From Streptomyces barkulensis (lineage in GTDB: Bacteria > Actinomycetota > Actinomycetes > Streptomycetales > Streptomycetaceae): a stretch of DNA of 61,204 nt. The DNA lies in the NCBI RefSeq assembly GCF_002843305.1, contig NZ_PGSG01000084.1:1-61204 (forward strand), written 5' to 3'. This document shows positions 17,756-25,156 of this stretch, one piece after another. The notes beneath the pieces are model-generated. The model saw only the letters and a program-made list of their open reading frames with translations, made no database searches and was not told where the DNA came from. A program made the translations under genes and the position numbers. Position 1 is the first letter of the stretch; every line of letters begins with the position of its first letter.

Positions 17756-18298
17756 GTGAAGGTCGCCTTTCTCGTCGCCCCCGAGGGCGTGGAGCAGGTA
17801 GAGCTGACCGAACCGTGGCAGGCCGTGATCGACGCCGGAGGCACCCCGAGCCTGCTGTCCACCACCGGCGGGCGGATCCAGGCGTTCAACCACCTCGACA
17901 AGGCCGACACCTTCGAGGTGGACAAGCAGGTCGGCCGGGCCGCGGTCGAGGACTACGACGGACTGGTGCTGCCCGGCGGCGTCGCCAACCCCGACTTCCT
18001 GAGGATGGACGAGGGCGCAGTCTCCTTCGTCCGGGAGTTCTTCCAGACCGGCAAGCCGGTGGCGGTGATCTGCCACGGCCCGTGGACGCTGATCGAGGCG
18101 GACGTGGTGCGCGGCAGGAAGATCACCTCCTGGCCGAGCCTGCAGACGGATCTGCGCAACGCCGGCGCCAACTGGGTCGACGAACAGGTCTCCGTCTGCA
18201 CCGATGGACCGAACACCCTGGTCAGCAGCCGCAAGCCGGACGACCTCAAGGCGTTCAACCAGGCGTTCCTGCGGGAGTTCCAGACCGTCTCGGCCTGA
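17756..18298 (+). CDS. DJ-1/PfpI-family type 1 glutamine-amidotransferase-like protein
   Basis: A 180-aa protein of the PfpI/YhbO group, linked in other bacteria to protease-like, glyoxalase or protein-repair (deglycase) activity. It has YDGLVLPGGVANPD (about 63-76) and the nucleophile elbow AVICHGPW with the conserved Cys-His pair, plus VRGRKITSWPSLQTDLRNAGANWVD, typical of this subfamily. AAGGA at 17741-17745 is only one base from the in-frame GTG at 17747 but ten bases from GTG 17756, so I prefer the latter. It stands alone between two hairpins. Which activity it has is unknown. Confidence 0.88.
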   Translation: MKVAFLVAPEGVEQVELTEPWQAVIDAGGTPSLLSTTGGRIQAFNHLDKADTFEVDKQVGRAAVEDYDGLVLPGGVANPDFLRMDEGAVSFVREFFQTGKPVAVICHGPWTLIEADVVRGRKITSWPSLQTDLRNAGANWVDEQVSVCTDGPNTLVSSRKPDDLKAFNQAFLREFQTVSA

Positions 18299-18333
18299 CC
18301 ACGCCACGCGGCTTCCGGCCCCGCCCGACCCGC

Positions 18334-18366
18334 TGTGGGCCGCCCGCCACCCGCGGGCGGCCCACA
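18334..18366. terminator. Bidirectional hairpin between convergent genes
   Basis: A 14-bp perfect stem with a 5-base loop lies between the stops of the PfpI-like gene and the convergent YrhB-like gene, so it can serve both. Confidence 0.75.
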
Positions 18367-18394
18367 CGCGCGCCCAGACCAGGACTCCTGGCGG

Positions 18395-18691
18395 TCAGGC
18401 GCTAGCGGTGTAGGCGTCCCTGGCCAGCTCACCCAGGTACTCGCCCAGCGGCTGGTGGGTCGGGGGGAAGTGCGGCCCGCTGCCGTCCTTGGGCACGACC
18501 ACCACGCGGACGAAGGGCGCCAGCGCCATGTTCCCGGTGTCGATGTGCTCCTGCGAGTCGAACCGCACCGCCCACGCCACCGGGTGCTCCTGCGTCAGCC
18601 CGTCCTGCACGACGATCGTGAACTCCCCCTCGGGGAAAGCCTCGTCGAGGAACCGGCGGGCGGAGTCGATGGCCTCGTCCCGTGAGAGCAC
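18395..18691 (-). CDS. YrhB/Imm35-like small protein
   Basis: A 98-aa cytosolic protein. The pattern of an N-terminal helix (DEAIDSARRFLDEAF), then beta strands with VAWAVRFDSQEHIDTGNMALAP and a VVVVPKDGSGPHFPP turn, resembles the YrhB / immunity protein 35 family, whose members often sit next to toxins. No polymorphic toxin gene is adjacent; the nearest gene is a probable RAMA-domain remnant on the other strand. The assignment is by fold pattern only and rests on memory of the family. It could equally be a stand-alone actinobacterial protein. Confidence 0.6.
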   Translation of the reverse strand: MLSRDEAIDSARRFLDEAFPEGEFTIVVQDGLTQEHPVAWAVRFDSQEHIDTGNMALAPFVRVVVVPKDGSGPHFPPTHQPLGEYLGELARDAYTASA

Positions 18692-18905
18692 TGGAAGTCT
18701 CCTTGGTATCGCTCAGAACCTTCGGGGAACCGGCGGACCCCGGCGCTCGGACGGCGTGAACCCGCTTCCGGACGACCGCACCGCCATGACTGGCGCAGCA
18801 TAGGACGATACGACCGGCCCGCGCCCCCCGGCCCGGTCCTCACCGCCGACCAGGGCCGGCGAGGCGGCGCAGCGCGCCGCGAACAGCACCCGCAACCGCA
18901 AGGCG

Positions 18906-19250
18906 GTGCTGCGCATCATCGACAACGGCTCGGTCCAGCCCGGCCAGACACTCCATTTCCGCGCCTTTCCGGAGTCCATGGCCTGGGACAACAACGAGAT
19001 CGAGAGGTGGGTCGCCGAGGACCCCAGGCGCGGCCGCGCCACCTGGACCGGCGACCGCGGCCGCCCCCTGCGGTGGGAGTACGACGGGCAGTGCTACGCG
19101 CCGACGTCGCTGGTGAAGGAGATGGTCGAGCAGCTGACGGGGAACCGGCCCGGATACGCCTCCGGCCCCAGGTACTGGCTGGACTCCGAGGGGCGGGACC
19201 TGGCCGAACTGGCCGACCTCCCCGGCGAGCCCGCCCCCGACACCCCATGA
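18906..19250 (+). pseudogene. RAMA-like domain fragment (modified-DNA reader), probable 5'-truncated gene
   Basis: The 114-aa reading frame from GTG 18906 is almost entirely one domain: GSVQPGQTLHFRA, then ATWTGDRGRPLRWEYDGQCYAPTSLVKEMV and ASGPRYWLDSEGRDLAEL. This resembles the RAMA domain found at the end of restriction or modified-DNA-reading proteins. The frame is open upstream to a TAG at 18801, but it has no start codon other than the GTG and reads like an internal linker (AAQRAANSTRNRK). There is no ribosome site. I think it is the C-terminal remnant of a larger gene, though a stand-alone small protein cannot be excluded. Its stop overlaps an ATG (ATGA) that begins the 17-base repeat. 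Confidence 0.5.
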
Positions 19251-19314
19251 GCACCGACGCCCCATGAGCACCGACGCCCCATGAGCACCGACACCTCATG
19301 AGCGCCGACACTCC
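19247..19314 (+). repeat. Four 17-base repeats, each an ATGA stop/start junction
   Basis: ATGAGCACCGACGCCCC occurs twice exactly (19247, 19264), then twice with changes (19281, 19298). Since 17 is not a multiple of 3, each ATG opens a new frame. The first three read only M-S-T-D-A-P or M-S-T-D-T-S before a TGA that overlaps the next ATG. The fourth ATG opens the 87-aa gene. Confidence 0.92.
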
Positions 19315-19561
19315 CGAGCACCGGAACGCCACGCCCGTGGAAACGGACTACACGGCCGCGTCAAGGTGTCCGCCTCCGGTCTGCCCGGAGTGCAGCCGGC
19401 CCATGAGGTCCGGCGGCTCCGTGCTCTCGGGGCGGCAGGACGACGGCCGACGAGCCTGCCGCTCGCTGTGGAGTTGTGCCGGGCGGCACCTGTGGTGGAA
19501 ATGGGCCGACCGGCCGGAGGAGCCGCTGGAGGCGTGCCCGTTGCCGGAACTGTTCCGCTGA
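19298..19561 (+). CDS. Small Cys-rich (zinc-ribbon-like) protein
   Basis: An 87-aa protein with paired cysteines (CPPPVCPECSRPM, then ACRSLWSCAGRHLWWKW), suggesting a single zinc ribbon, and a C-terminal acidic end (EPLEACPLPELFR). The ATG at 19298 is the fourth of four repeated start codons, and the first to open a long frame. It may be translated by re-initiation from the upstream RAMA-like frame. I do not recognise a named family; it looks like a small accessory nucleic-acid or protein-binding module. Its link to the upstream frame by overlapping stops and starts suggests a former operon. Confidence 0.6.
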   Translation: MSADTPEHRNATPVETDYTAASRCPPPVCPECSRPMRSGGSVLSGRQDDGRRACRSLWSCAGRHLWWKWADRPEEPLEACPLPELFR

Positions 19562-19680
19562 CACCAGCGGACGCCGACAGCCGGGAAGGGTTCCCGGGCA
19601 AGGCCCTTCCGCCGGACCAAGCCCCCTCTCACCGTGAGTCGGTGGCGTTCGCGGCGGTACTCAAACCGCCGGGCCGGGCC

Positions 19681-20052
19681 GTGCCTACCATCCGGATATG
19701 GAGAACAAGGGGCTGGGGTTTCTGGTGGGGCTGGGCGCTCGCGGGCTCGGTGTACCTCGGCTGTGGGGAATCGGTCCGGGGGTGCTCTGTCCCCGACGGC
19801 GGCGGCTGGTACTTCGCAGCGATGATGACGGTGCCGTGGCTCCTGACGTTCTTCGGTAACGCGGTCATCCGTGACGACGACTGGCGCCCGTCACTTGGCA
19901 TAACAGCCGGGGCCGCCGCGGGCATCGCCTTCGCCCTGTCCAAGGACTCCATGCCGCCGCGCATGTGGATCCTGGCCGCGGCACTCATGGTCATCGCGAT
20001 CGGTACACCATTGACGCTGTGGTACCGGGGGCGCAGCCGGCAGACCTCGTGA
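19681..20052 (+). CDS. Small integral membrane protein, start uncertain
   Basis: A 123-aa frame with about four hydrophobic segments (FWWGWALAGSVYLGC; WYFAAMMTVPWLLTFFG; LGITAGAAAGIAFAL; MWILAAALMVIAIGTPLTLW) and a basic end. The first in-frame start near the hydrophobic region is GTG 19681, but it has no ribosome site. A more natural ATG with a plausible leader (19698, MENKGLGFL) is in another frame that does not give a membrane protein. A frameshift or an unusual start may therefore be involved. Function unknown; no motif recognised. Confidence 0.5.
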   Translation: MPTIRIWRTRGWGFWWGWALAGSVYLGCGESVRGCSVPDGGGWYFAAMMTVPWLLTFFGNAVIRDDDWRPSLGITAGAAAGIAFALSKDSMPPRMWILAAALMVIAIGTPLTLWYRGRSRQTS

Positions 20053-20218
20053 ACGACGGGCACGTGCGACCTCTGAGAACGAGGAGGACCGGAGCGGGGT
20101 GCGGCGGCGACCGGGATCCCCAAGTGCTACTGGCGCCTGGACCCCACTCGATCACCCAGAGATGAATGAGGCCACGATGCGCCGGGTAGGGTCATAGCCC
20201 GCTGAAGGGGAGGGAACG

Positions 20219-20548
20219 TTGGACCTCAGTGAGGTTGAGAAGGCCGTAGACGACGGTAGAGGTTATGCAGCTATCAGCGTCAAGGCGCTTCGCAACGCTG
20301 TGGGGGCAGCCCGTGCGAAGAAGAACGTGGTGGCGGAGATCTCTGCCGGCCTACGGGCAGGTGGGTTCGGTCACGTACCGTTCGAGATACCGAAGCGCCA
20401 AGATCGGGTGGTTTTGGTGTACCGCCTCGGCCCTGGTACAGGTGCTGCGCTGATGGCGCTGGTGGAGGCGGCACACGGTGATGGTGAGCAAGCGAACGGT
20501 GCCGCGTGGCTTCTGAGCACCATGTTGGCGTCGGTCGACAGCAAGTAG
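20219..20548 (+). CDS. Hypothetical protein, 109 aa
   Basis: A soluble mixed alpha/beta protein starting at TTG 20219, preceded by a strong AAGGGGAGGG ribosome site. Features: an N-terminal helical segment (MDLSEVEKAVDDGRGYAAIS), basic AARAKKNVVAEI, then EIPKRQDRVVLVYRLGPGTGAAL. I recognise no family and see no catalytic motif. It lies within the accessory patch and is convergent with another hypothetical gene. Composition is slightly less GC-rich than its neighbours, consistent with acquisition. Confidence 0.6.
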   Translation: MDLSEVEKAVDDGRGYAAISVKALRNAVGAARAKKNVVAEISAGLRAGGFGHVPFEIPKRQDRVVLVYRLGPGTGAALMALVEAAHGDGEQANGAAWLLSTMLASVDSK

Positions 20549-20641
20549 GGCTGCGCGACTTCTGACATCCGCGATCGACATCAACGAGGCCGGACATCAG
20601 CGCACAGGGGCATCCTTGAGGGGCCGACAGACCAGTCGACG

Positions 20642-20998
20642 CTAGCGCCAAGAGCGGACTTGGATCGAACTTGTAAAGCGGTGGCCAGCATGCGGTCTGG
20701 GGTGGCTACCGCGGGCCGTTGATGCGTTCGGTTGCTCTCGCAGTAGGCGGGCTACCTCCTGGGCCGCGAGGGTCGGTAGGCGCAAGTGGAGGACGCCCGA
20801 GCCGTCGGCGTCGGTGTCGGCACGGGTTGCCAGCTCGGTGGTGTCGATGCCGGCGGAGGACAGGGCGTCGGTCAGGTCGGCCGCTGTGTTCGTCGCGTCT
20901 CGCCAGCCCGCCACGTAGTCCACGCCACGGACCCAGAGCCAGCCGTCCGGGTCCAGTTCGCCGCTCTCGGAGGCAGGGCCTGTCGGGGCGTGCTGCAC
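20642..20998 (-). CDS. Hypothetical protein, 118 aa
   Basis: Begins at GTG 20998 (VQHAPTGPASESGELDPDGW) with AGGAAGGGA at suitable distance; an upstream ATG would add 11 residues. The middle contains LWVRGVDYVAGWRDATNTAADLTDALSSAGID, suggesting a compact fold, and VARLLREQP near the end; the last 30 residues are polar and probably disordered. Convergent with the 109-aa gene. No family recognised. Confidence 0.55.
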   Translation of the reverse strand: MQHAPTGPASESGELDPDGWLWVRGVDYVAGWRDATNTAADLTDALSSAGIDTTELATRADTDADGSGVLHLRLPTLAAQEVARLLREQPNASTARGSHPRPHAGHRFTSSIQVRSWR

Positions 20999-21109
20999 TG
21001 AACTTCCCTTCCTGCGAATGAGGTTTGGCACCGTGCCGTTCGCGCTGACGATCAGGCATGACGGCGGCCCCGGTACTTATCGGGCACCGGGGTCCGCGAG
21101 GGCTCCCAG

Positions 21110-21153
21110 AGCCGGACCACCCGGATGCTGTCCGGGCGAGGGGTGGTCCGGCT
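21110..21153 (-). terminator. Hairpin terminator of the small-gene operon
   Basis: A 13-bp perfect stem lies 20 bases beyond the stop of the 30-aa membrane peptide gene on the minus strand, ending the 21743-to-21173 transcript. Confidence 0.7.
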
Positions 21154-21172
21154 TCTTCACTTGTCTTGCCGG

Positions 21173-21265
21173 TCAGCGTGGGTAGGGGTCGCCGGCTATC
21201 GCCAGCGGTATGACCACCGCGACCCAGAAGACGACCATCAGCACGCAGAACAGGCGCTGCCTCAC
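21173..21265 (-). CDS. 30-aa membrane peptide, translationally coupled
   Basis: A GTG at 21265 overlaps the stop of the preceding gene (GTGA), and the 30-residue product VRQRLFCVLMVVFWVAVVIP... is a single membrane span followed by a short outside tail (GDPYPR). The overlap, the hydrophobic composition and the terminator immediately after it support a real last gene of the operon. Function unknown. Confidence 0.5.
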   Translation of the reverse strand: MRQRLFCVLMVVFWVAVVIPLAIAGDPYPR

Positions 21266-21504
21266 AGGTACTCCCCCTCGGCAGGGGGCATGCGCCAGTT
21301 GCGGGTGACGACCTCCCGGTACGTGCGATGGGACGGGTGGCTTCCCGTGTGGGAGAAGGCCCAGGCGCGCGCCTCGTCGAAGTCCGCTTCCGTGCCGGAG
21401 GAGGCCAGGCACGAGGAGCACTCCAGCTCGTGCAGCATCTCGGGGGCGTCCGCGGTGATGTGCGGTGCCATCGTCCACGTGATGTAGCGGAAGACCGTGC
21501 GCAT
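21262..21504 (-). CDS. DUF7848-like small protein
   Basis: An 80-aa protein starting MRTVFRYITWTMAPH, with ELECSSCLASSG (paired Cys) and a closing ARAWAFSHTGSHPSHRTYREV segment. This resembles the DUF7848 family, which I remember as common near XRE-type regulator loci in Streptomyces. Its ATG overlaps the stop of the upstream gene (TGATG) and its own stop overlaps the next start (GTGA), so the three genes form one coupled operon. Function unknown; metal binding by the Cys/His residues is possible. Confidence 0.6.
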   Translation of the reverse strand: MRTVFRYITWTMAPHITADAPEMLHELECSSCLASSGTEADFDEARAWAFSHTGSHPSHRTYREVVTRNWRMPPAEGEYL

Positions 21505-21743
21505 CACGGCGCGTCCTTGCCGTACGGGTTCCTGCTGTATGCGTTGACCTCGGCCAGCCGCGCGGTCAGCCGCTCCTTCGGGGTGACGGGCCGCACCTGG
21601 CCCGGGTCCGCGTCCCACTCCAGGCCGCCGCCGGGCGGTCTGAGCTGTACGTGCGAGCCGAGGTGGTCCATCACCCGGCCCACGCGGCCCGTTCGTTCGT
21701 CCAGCGCCAGCGTGCCCACGTCGAGGGCTCCCTTGTCGCTCAT
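21504..21743 (-). CDS. Conserved small protein, first gene of coupled operon
   Basis: A 79-aa protein with a small beta-barrel-like N-terminal half (LDVGTLALDERTGRVGRVMD, then HVQLRPPGGGLEWDADPGQV) and a helical end (KERLTARLAEVNAYSRN). It is divergent from the XRE regulator, sharing the 118-base palindrome-rich intergenic region. I recall this kind of protein accompanying Streptomyces XRE regulators, but no function is known. The TGATG overlap with the next gene implies coupled translation. Confidence 0.6.
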   Translation of the reverse strand: MSDKGALDVGTLALDERTGRVGRVMDHLGSHVQLRPPGGGLEWDADPGQVRPVTPKERLTARLAEVNAYSRNPYGKDAP

Positions 21744-21760
21744 GCAGTGAGGATCACGCC

Positions 21761-21840
21761 GGTACCACGGACGTTGGTACCTCCCCCAAAACCCATTTGG
21801 GGACGTCCCGGAGTTGGTAGAACGTCCCTGGCTACGTCCC
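21761..21840. promoter_or_regulatory. Palindrome-rich operator region between XRE regulator and small genes
   Basis: Inverted repeat GGTACCA (21761-21767) / TGGTACC (21775-21781) with 7-base spacer; a second, CCCCAAA (21784-21790) / TTTGGGG (21796-21802) with 5-base spacer; GTTGGTA at 21773 and 21813; and ACGTCCC three times (21803, 21822, 21834). This looks like an autoregulated divergent operator. Confidence 0.6.
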
Positions 21841-21860
21841 CGCGACCAGGGAGAGACTCG

Positions 21861-22604
21861 GTGCAGAACGAGCGACTACGAGCCGCCATGGCAGCCGGTG
21901 GGTGGACCTACGCCACCCTCGCGGCGAAGGCGGAGGTGGACCCCAAGTCCGTTGAGCGGTGGGTCAACCTCGGCCGTACCCCGCGCCGCACGACGGCGAT
22001 GCTGGCTGCCGAAGCCTTAGGAGAAGACGTGCACGCACTCTGGCCGGCCCTGCGCCAGGCCCGCAGCGCACGAGCCATAAGTCCCGAACTGATGGCCCTG
22101 TACGACCAGCGCGCGGACGTTCCCGTGTCGACCTTCACGGACATGCTCGCCCAGGCCCGCGAGCACATCGACGTGCTGGTCTACGCGGCCGTCTTCCTGC
22201 ACGAGGCGTACCCCCGCCTCAACGACCTGCTGCGGGAGCGGGCGGCCGAGGGGTGCACCGTGCGCATCGCCATCGGCGACGCCGACAGCGAGAACGTCCA
22301 GCAGCGCGGCCGGGAAGAGAAGTTCGGCCACGGCATCGAGTCCCGTTGCCGACTCGCGCTCATGCACTACCGGCCACTGGTCGGCGTGCCGGGCATCGAG
22401 ATCCGCACGCACGGGACCACGCTCTACAACTCCCTCTACCGGGCAGACGATCAGATGTTGGTCAACGCCCACGTGTGGGGTGTCAACGCCTACGGGGCGC
22501 CCGTGTGGCACCTGCGCCGCCACGACAATGGCAAGGTCTTCGACACCTACGCGCAGAGCTTCGACGCCGTCTGGGCAACGGCGACACCGGTACGGGAAGA
22601 GTGA
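21861..22604 (+). CDS. XRE-type regulator with C-terminal PLD-like sensor domain
   Basis: A 247-aa protein: helix-turn-helix at about 1-60 (MAAGGWTYATLAAKAEVDPKSVERW), linker, then a domain at about 90-240 beginning DMLAQAREHIDVLVYAAVFL. The late segment HGTTLYNSLYRADDQMLVN resembles a phospholipase-D HKD motif with the Lys changed to Thr, so it is probably a binding rather than a catalytic domain. I recall Streptomyces proteins with this build annotated with DUF5919. Start GTG 21861 follows AGGGAGA. Codon 53 is TTA (22017-22019), so translation may need bldA tRNA. A Nudix gene follows after three bases. Confidence 0.78.
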   Translation: MQNERLRAAMAAGGWTYATLAAKAEVDPKSVERWVNLGRTPRRTTAMLAAEALGEDVHALWPALRQARSARAISPELMALYDQRADVPVSTFTDMLAQAREHIDVLVYAAVFLHEAYPRLNDLLRERAAEGCTVRIAIGDADSENVQQRGREEKFGHGIESRCRLALMHYRPLVGVPGIEIRTHGTTLYNSLYRADDQMLVNAHVWGVNAYGAPVWHLRRHDNGKVFDTYAQSFDAVWATATPVREE

Positions 22605-22607
22605 GGC

Positions 22608-23078
22608 ATGGCACGGACCGAGTACTACGACGACCCCGACGCCCCCGAGCCCAACAGTCTGGTCGTCGCCGCCTCCGCCGTCGTCACCGACGACCAGGGC
22701 CGCATCCTGCTCCAGCGCCGCCGCGACAACGATCTGTGGGCCCTGCCCGGCGGCGGCATGGAGATGACCGACTCCCTGCCGGGCACGGCCGTGCGCGAGG
22801 TGAAGGAGGAGACCGGGCTGGATGTGGAGATCACCGGTCTGGTCGGCACCTACACCGACCCCCGCCACGTCATCGCCTACAGCGACGGTGAGGTCAGGCG
22901 GCAGTTCAACGTCTGCTTCACCGCCCGCGTCACCGGGGGCGGACTGGCGATCTCGGACGAGTCCACCGAGCTGCGGTTCGTGCCGCCCGGAGAGATCGAC
23001 GCCCTGTCCATGCACCACACCCAGCGGCTCAGGCTCCGGCACTTCCTGGAGCACCGCGACCGGCCCTACCTCGGCTGA
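22608..23078 (+). CDS. Nudix hydrolase
   Basis: A 156-aa pyrophosphohydrolase acting on a nucleoside-diphosphate-linked compound. The Nudix box is at about residues 48-71 (GGGMEMTDSLPGTAVREV then KEETGL); the first acidic position, usually Glu, is Asp, a conservative change, and the catalytic REVKEE core is intact. Start ATG 22608 is three bases after the stop of the XRE/PLD-like gene, so the two are co-translated. The pairing suggests that the enzyme makes or removes the nucleotide ligand of the regulator; that is inference. Substrate unknown. Confidence 0.88.
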   Translation: MARTEYYDDPDAPEPNSLVVAASAVVTDDQGRILLQRRRDNDLWALPGGGMEMTDSLPGTAVREVKEETGLDVEITGLVGTYTDPRHVIAYSDGEVRRQFNVCFTARVTGGGLAISDESTELRFVPPGEIDALSMHHTQRLRLRHFLEHRDRPYLG

Positions 23079-23095
23079 CCCGGCCGGAAGACGGT

Positions 23096-23130
23096 GACGC
23101 CCCCGCGCTGCGGGAGCAGGCGGGGGCGTC
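23096..23130. terminator. Hairpin between convergent Nudix and msrA genes
   Basis: An 11-bp perfect stem (23096-23106 with 23120-23130) between two convergent stops; can end both transcripts. Confidence 0.65.
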
Positions 23131-23165
23131 GCGACGAGGCGGCTGGGCAGAGGTCGGCCAGGGGC

Positions 23166-23825
23166 TCAGCCCTCGGCCCGGGCCACGCCGACCGGGCAGC
23201 TCACGCCCGTGCCGCCGATGCCGCAGTAACCGCCGGGGTTCTTGTCCAGGTACTGCTGGTGGTAGCCCTCGGCCGGGTAGAAGGGCCCGGCGGGGAGGAT
23301 CTCCGTGGTGATCTCGCCGTAGCCCGAGGAGGCCAGGACGGCCTGGTAGGAGTCGCGCGACGCCTTCGCCGCGGCATCCTGTTCGGCGGAGTGGGTGTAG
23401 ACCGCCGAGCGGTACTGGGTGCCCACGTCGTTGCCCTGGCGGAAGCCCTGGGTGGGGTCGTGGGACTCCCAGAAGACCCGCAGCAGCTCCTCGTAGGTGA
23501 CCTTTGACGGGTCGAAGACGACGCGGACGGCCTCGGTGTGCCCGGTCAGGCCCGAGCAGACCTCCTCGTACGTCGGGTTCTCGGTGTGGCCGCCCTGGTA
23601 GCCCGCCAGGGTGGTCCACACCCCGTCGGTCTGCCAGAACTTCCGCTCCGCGCCCCAGAAGCAGCCCAGGCCGAAGTCGGCGGTCTCCAGCCCCTCCGGG
23701 TAGGGGCCCAGCAGCGGGTTGCCCAGGACGGTGTGGGCCTCGGGGACGGTGTAGGGGCGTTCCGGGCGGCCCTTGAGGGCCTCCTCCGCCGTCGGGAGGG
23801 ACTTCCTGAAGTGGCCGAACAGCAT
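23166..23825 (-). CDS. msrA: Peptide-methionine (S)-S-oxide reductase
   Basis: Repairs oxidised methionine in proteins using thioredoxin. The 219-aa protein has the catalytic motif GCFWGAE (Cys55), [24 protein letters not shown], and YRSAVYTHS typical of MsrA, and C-terminal cysteines ([16 protein letters not shown]) that act as resolving residues. Start ATG 23825 follows GAGGAG and gives the N terminus [20 protein letters not shown], usual in actinobacteria. Position next to metB, another sulfur-amino-acid gene, matches S. coelicolor order by memory. Confidence 0.95.
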   Translation of the reverse strand: MLFGHFRKSLPTAEEALKGRPERPYTVPEAHTVLGNPLLGPYPEGLETADFGLGCFWGAERKFWQTDGVWTTLAGYQGGHTENPTYEEVCSGLTGHTEAVRVVFDPSKVTYEELLRVFWESHDPTQGFRQGNDVGTQYRSAVYTHSAEQDAAAKASRDSYQAVLASSGYGEITTEILPAGPFYPAEGYHQQYLDKNPGGYCGIGGTGVSCPVGVARAEG

Positions 23826-23917
23826 GCTCAACTCTCCTCGTGGCCTCGGCGGGCCCGGTGGGGCCCGGTGCCGCCTGGGGGCGGCGTACGCCGTGTGCCG
23901 TACGCCGCCCCTACGTC

Positions 23918-25117
23918 TCAGTGCGCCGGCGGGGTGTGCGCCGCGTCGCCGCCCAGGCTCTCGTAGCCGGCGACCGCCAGGGCGCGGTACGCCGAGTACT
24001 CCGCCACCGGGTCGCCGCCGTCGACCCAGGGCAGCGCACCGACATAACCATCGACGGCCCGCACCTGTTCCACGGCCTGCGCGTACCGCTCGGCGCGCAC
24101 CAGGAAGCACAGCAGCAGATGGCGCACGTGCGGGGCGACGGGGTGGTCGGCGGGCGCGTGGTGCAGGGCGTACCGCGCGCCCTCGACGGCCTGCTCCACC
24201 ACCGCGCTGCGGTAGAGGCCGCTGACCATGTTGGCCTCCGGCAGGTGGTCGTAGACCGCGAAGAGCGGCAGGGCCGGCAGCAGGCTGCCCTCGGGTGCCT
24301 CGCCCGCGGCGCGCTGCGCGAAGGCGTAGGCGTCCTCCTTGGAACCGTGGCCCCTGGCGGACCAGTACGGCAGTGCGACCAGGTGCGCGCCCATGTGGTG
24401 CGGCGCGCGCCTGCGCACCTCCTCCCACCGCTCCTCGAACTCGGGGCGGCGCACGCCCAGGGCGCGGGCGGCGAACAGGTCGGTGATGTACGCGGTGGGG
24501 TCGGCCGGGGCGAGCCGGACCGCCTCGCGGGCGATCTCGCGGGCCTCCTCCAGGATGATCCGCCGGTCGGCCGAGCCGGTGTCGCCCAGCGCCTGCCAGA
24601 CCAGGAACTGCGCGTACACCTGCGCGCAGCCGGCGTCGCGCGGGGAGGTGGTGCGCCAGTTCCGCAGCCAGCGCGCGTCCGGGGCGGGGGCGGGCGGCTG
24701 CTCCTTGCTGAGGGAGGGGGTCTGGTCGGCCGAGGGGGCCGGCTCGGCCGGGGCCTCGGGGGGCGCGGGGGCGGTGCGCGAGCGCGCCAGTTCCACGGCC
24801 GCGGCGCCCGCCAGCGACTGCACGCGCTGCCAGCGCAGCTCCCAGTCGTCGCCGGTCAGCGCGAGCAGCCGGGCGACGGGCTGCCAGTCCTGGGTCCGCT
24901 GGGTCTCCTCCAGTGCCTCGATCAGCTCCGGGTCGGGGCCCGGCAGCCGTACGTCGAGCCGCTCGGGCGGTACGAGGCCGTAGCGGTCCGGATCGCCGGC
25001 GGCCCGGACGCCGGGGGAGCCCCCGGAACCGGTCAGCGCCCGGCGGCGGCGGACCGCGGGCACGATCAGCAGGCCGACGACGGCGGCGGTGGCGATGAGG
25101 AACAGCAGGGCTTCCAT
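23918..25117 (-). CDS. Membrane-anchored helical repeat protein, unknown function
   Basis: A 399-aa protein with one N-terminal span ([19 protein letters not shown]), a basic stop-transfer RRRR, a Pro/Ala-rich linker (about 110-150) and a long alpha-helical region (about 150-390) with tetratricopeptide-like spacing. No catalytic motif is visible. The start ATG 25117 lies just before the divergent metB promoter. Similar proteins are conserved next to metB in Streptomyces as far as I remember, but no role is known. Confidence 0.75.
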   Translation of the reverse strand: MEALLFLIATAAVVGLLIVPAVRRRRALTGSGGSPGVRAAGDPDRYGLVPPERLDVRLPGPDPELIEALEETQRTQDWQPVARLLALTGDDWELRWQRVQSLAGAAAVELARSRTAPAPPEAPAEPAPSADQTPSLSKEQPPAPAPDARWLRNWRTTSPRDAGCAQVYAQFLVWQALGDTGSADRRIILEEAREIAREAVRLAPADPTAYITDLFAARALGVRRPEFEERWEEVRRRAPHHMGAHLVALPYWSARGHGSKEDAYAFAQRAAGEAPEGSLLPALPLFAVYDHLPEANMVSGLYRSAVVEQAVEGARYALHHAPADHPVAPHVRHLLLCFLVRAERYAQAVEQVRAVDGYVGALPWVDGGDPVAEYSAYRALAVAGYESLGGDAAHTPPAH

Positions 25118-25142
25118 GCCTCCACGGTACGGCCCGCGGGGC

Positions 25143-25156
25143 TAGGCTCGTGGCCA
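25143..25156 (+). promoter_or_regulatory. Candidate leaderless promoter of metB
   Basis: TAGGCT at 25143-25148 fits a -10 element 7 bases before ATG 25156, pointing to leaderless transcription and making the GTG at 25150 less likely as start. The -35 is weak. Confidence 0.45.

Noticed and set aside
18395..19250. Toxin-immunity pair (YrhB/Imm35-like gene plus RAMA-like frame)
   Set aside because: The RAMA-like frame is a DNA-reading domain, not a toxin, and the genes are on opposite strands; there is no polymorphic-toxin architecture.
19698..19858. ATG 19698 frame (MENKGLGFL) as the start of the membrane protein
   Set aside because: It is in a different frame from the hydrophobic segments and soon becomes Arg-rich. 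I kept GTG 19681, noting a possible frameshift.
18395..23078. Integrated mobile element
   Set aside because: Gene content is accessory-like, but I find no integrase, replication or transfer gene, tRNA or flanking direct repeats.
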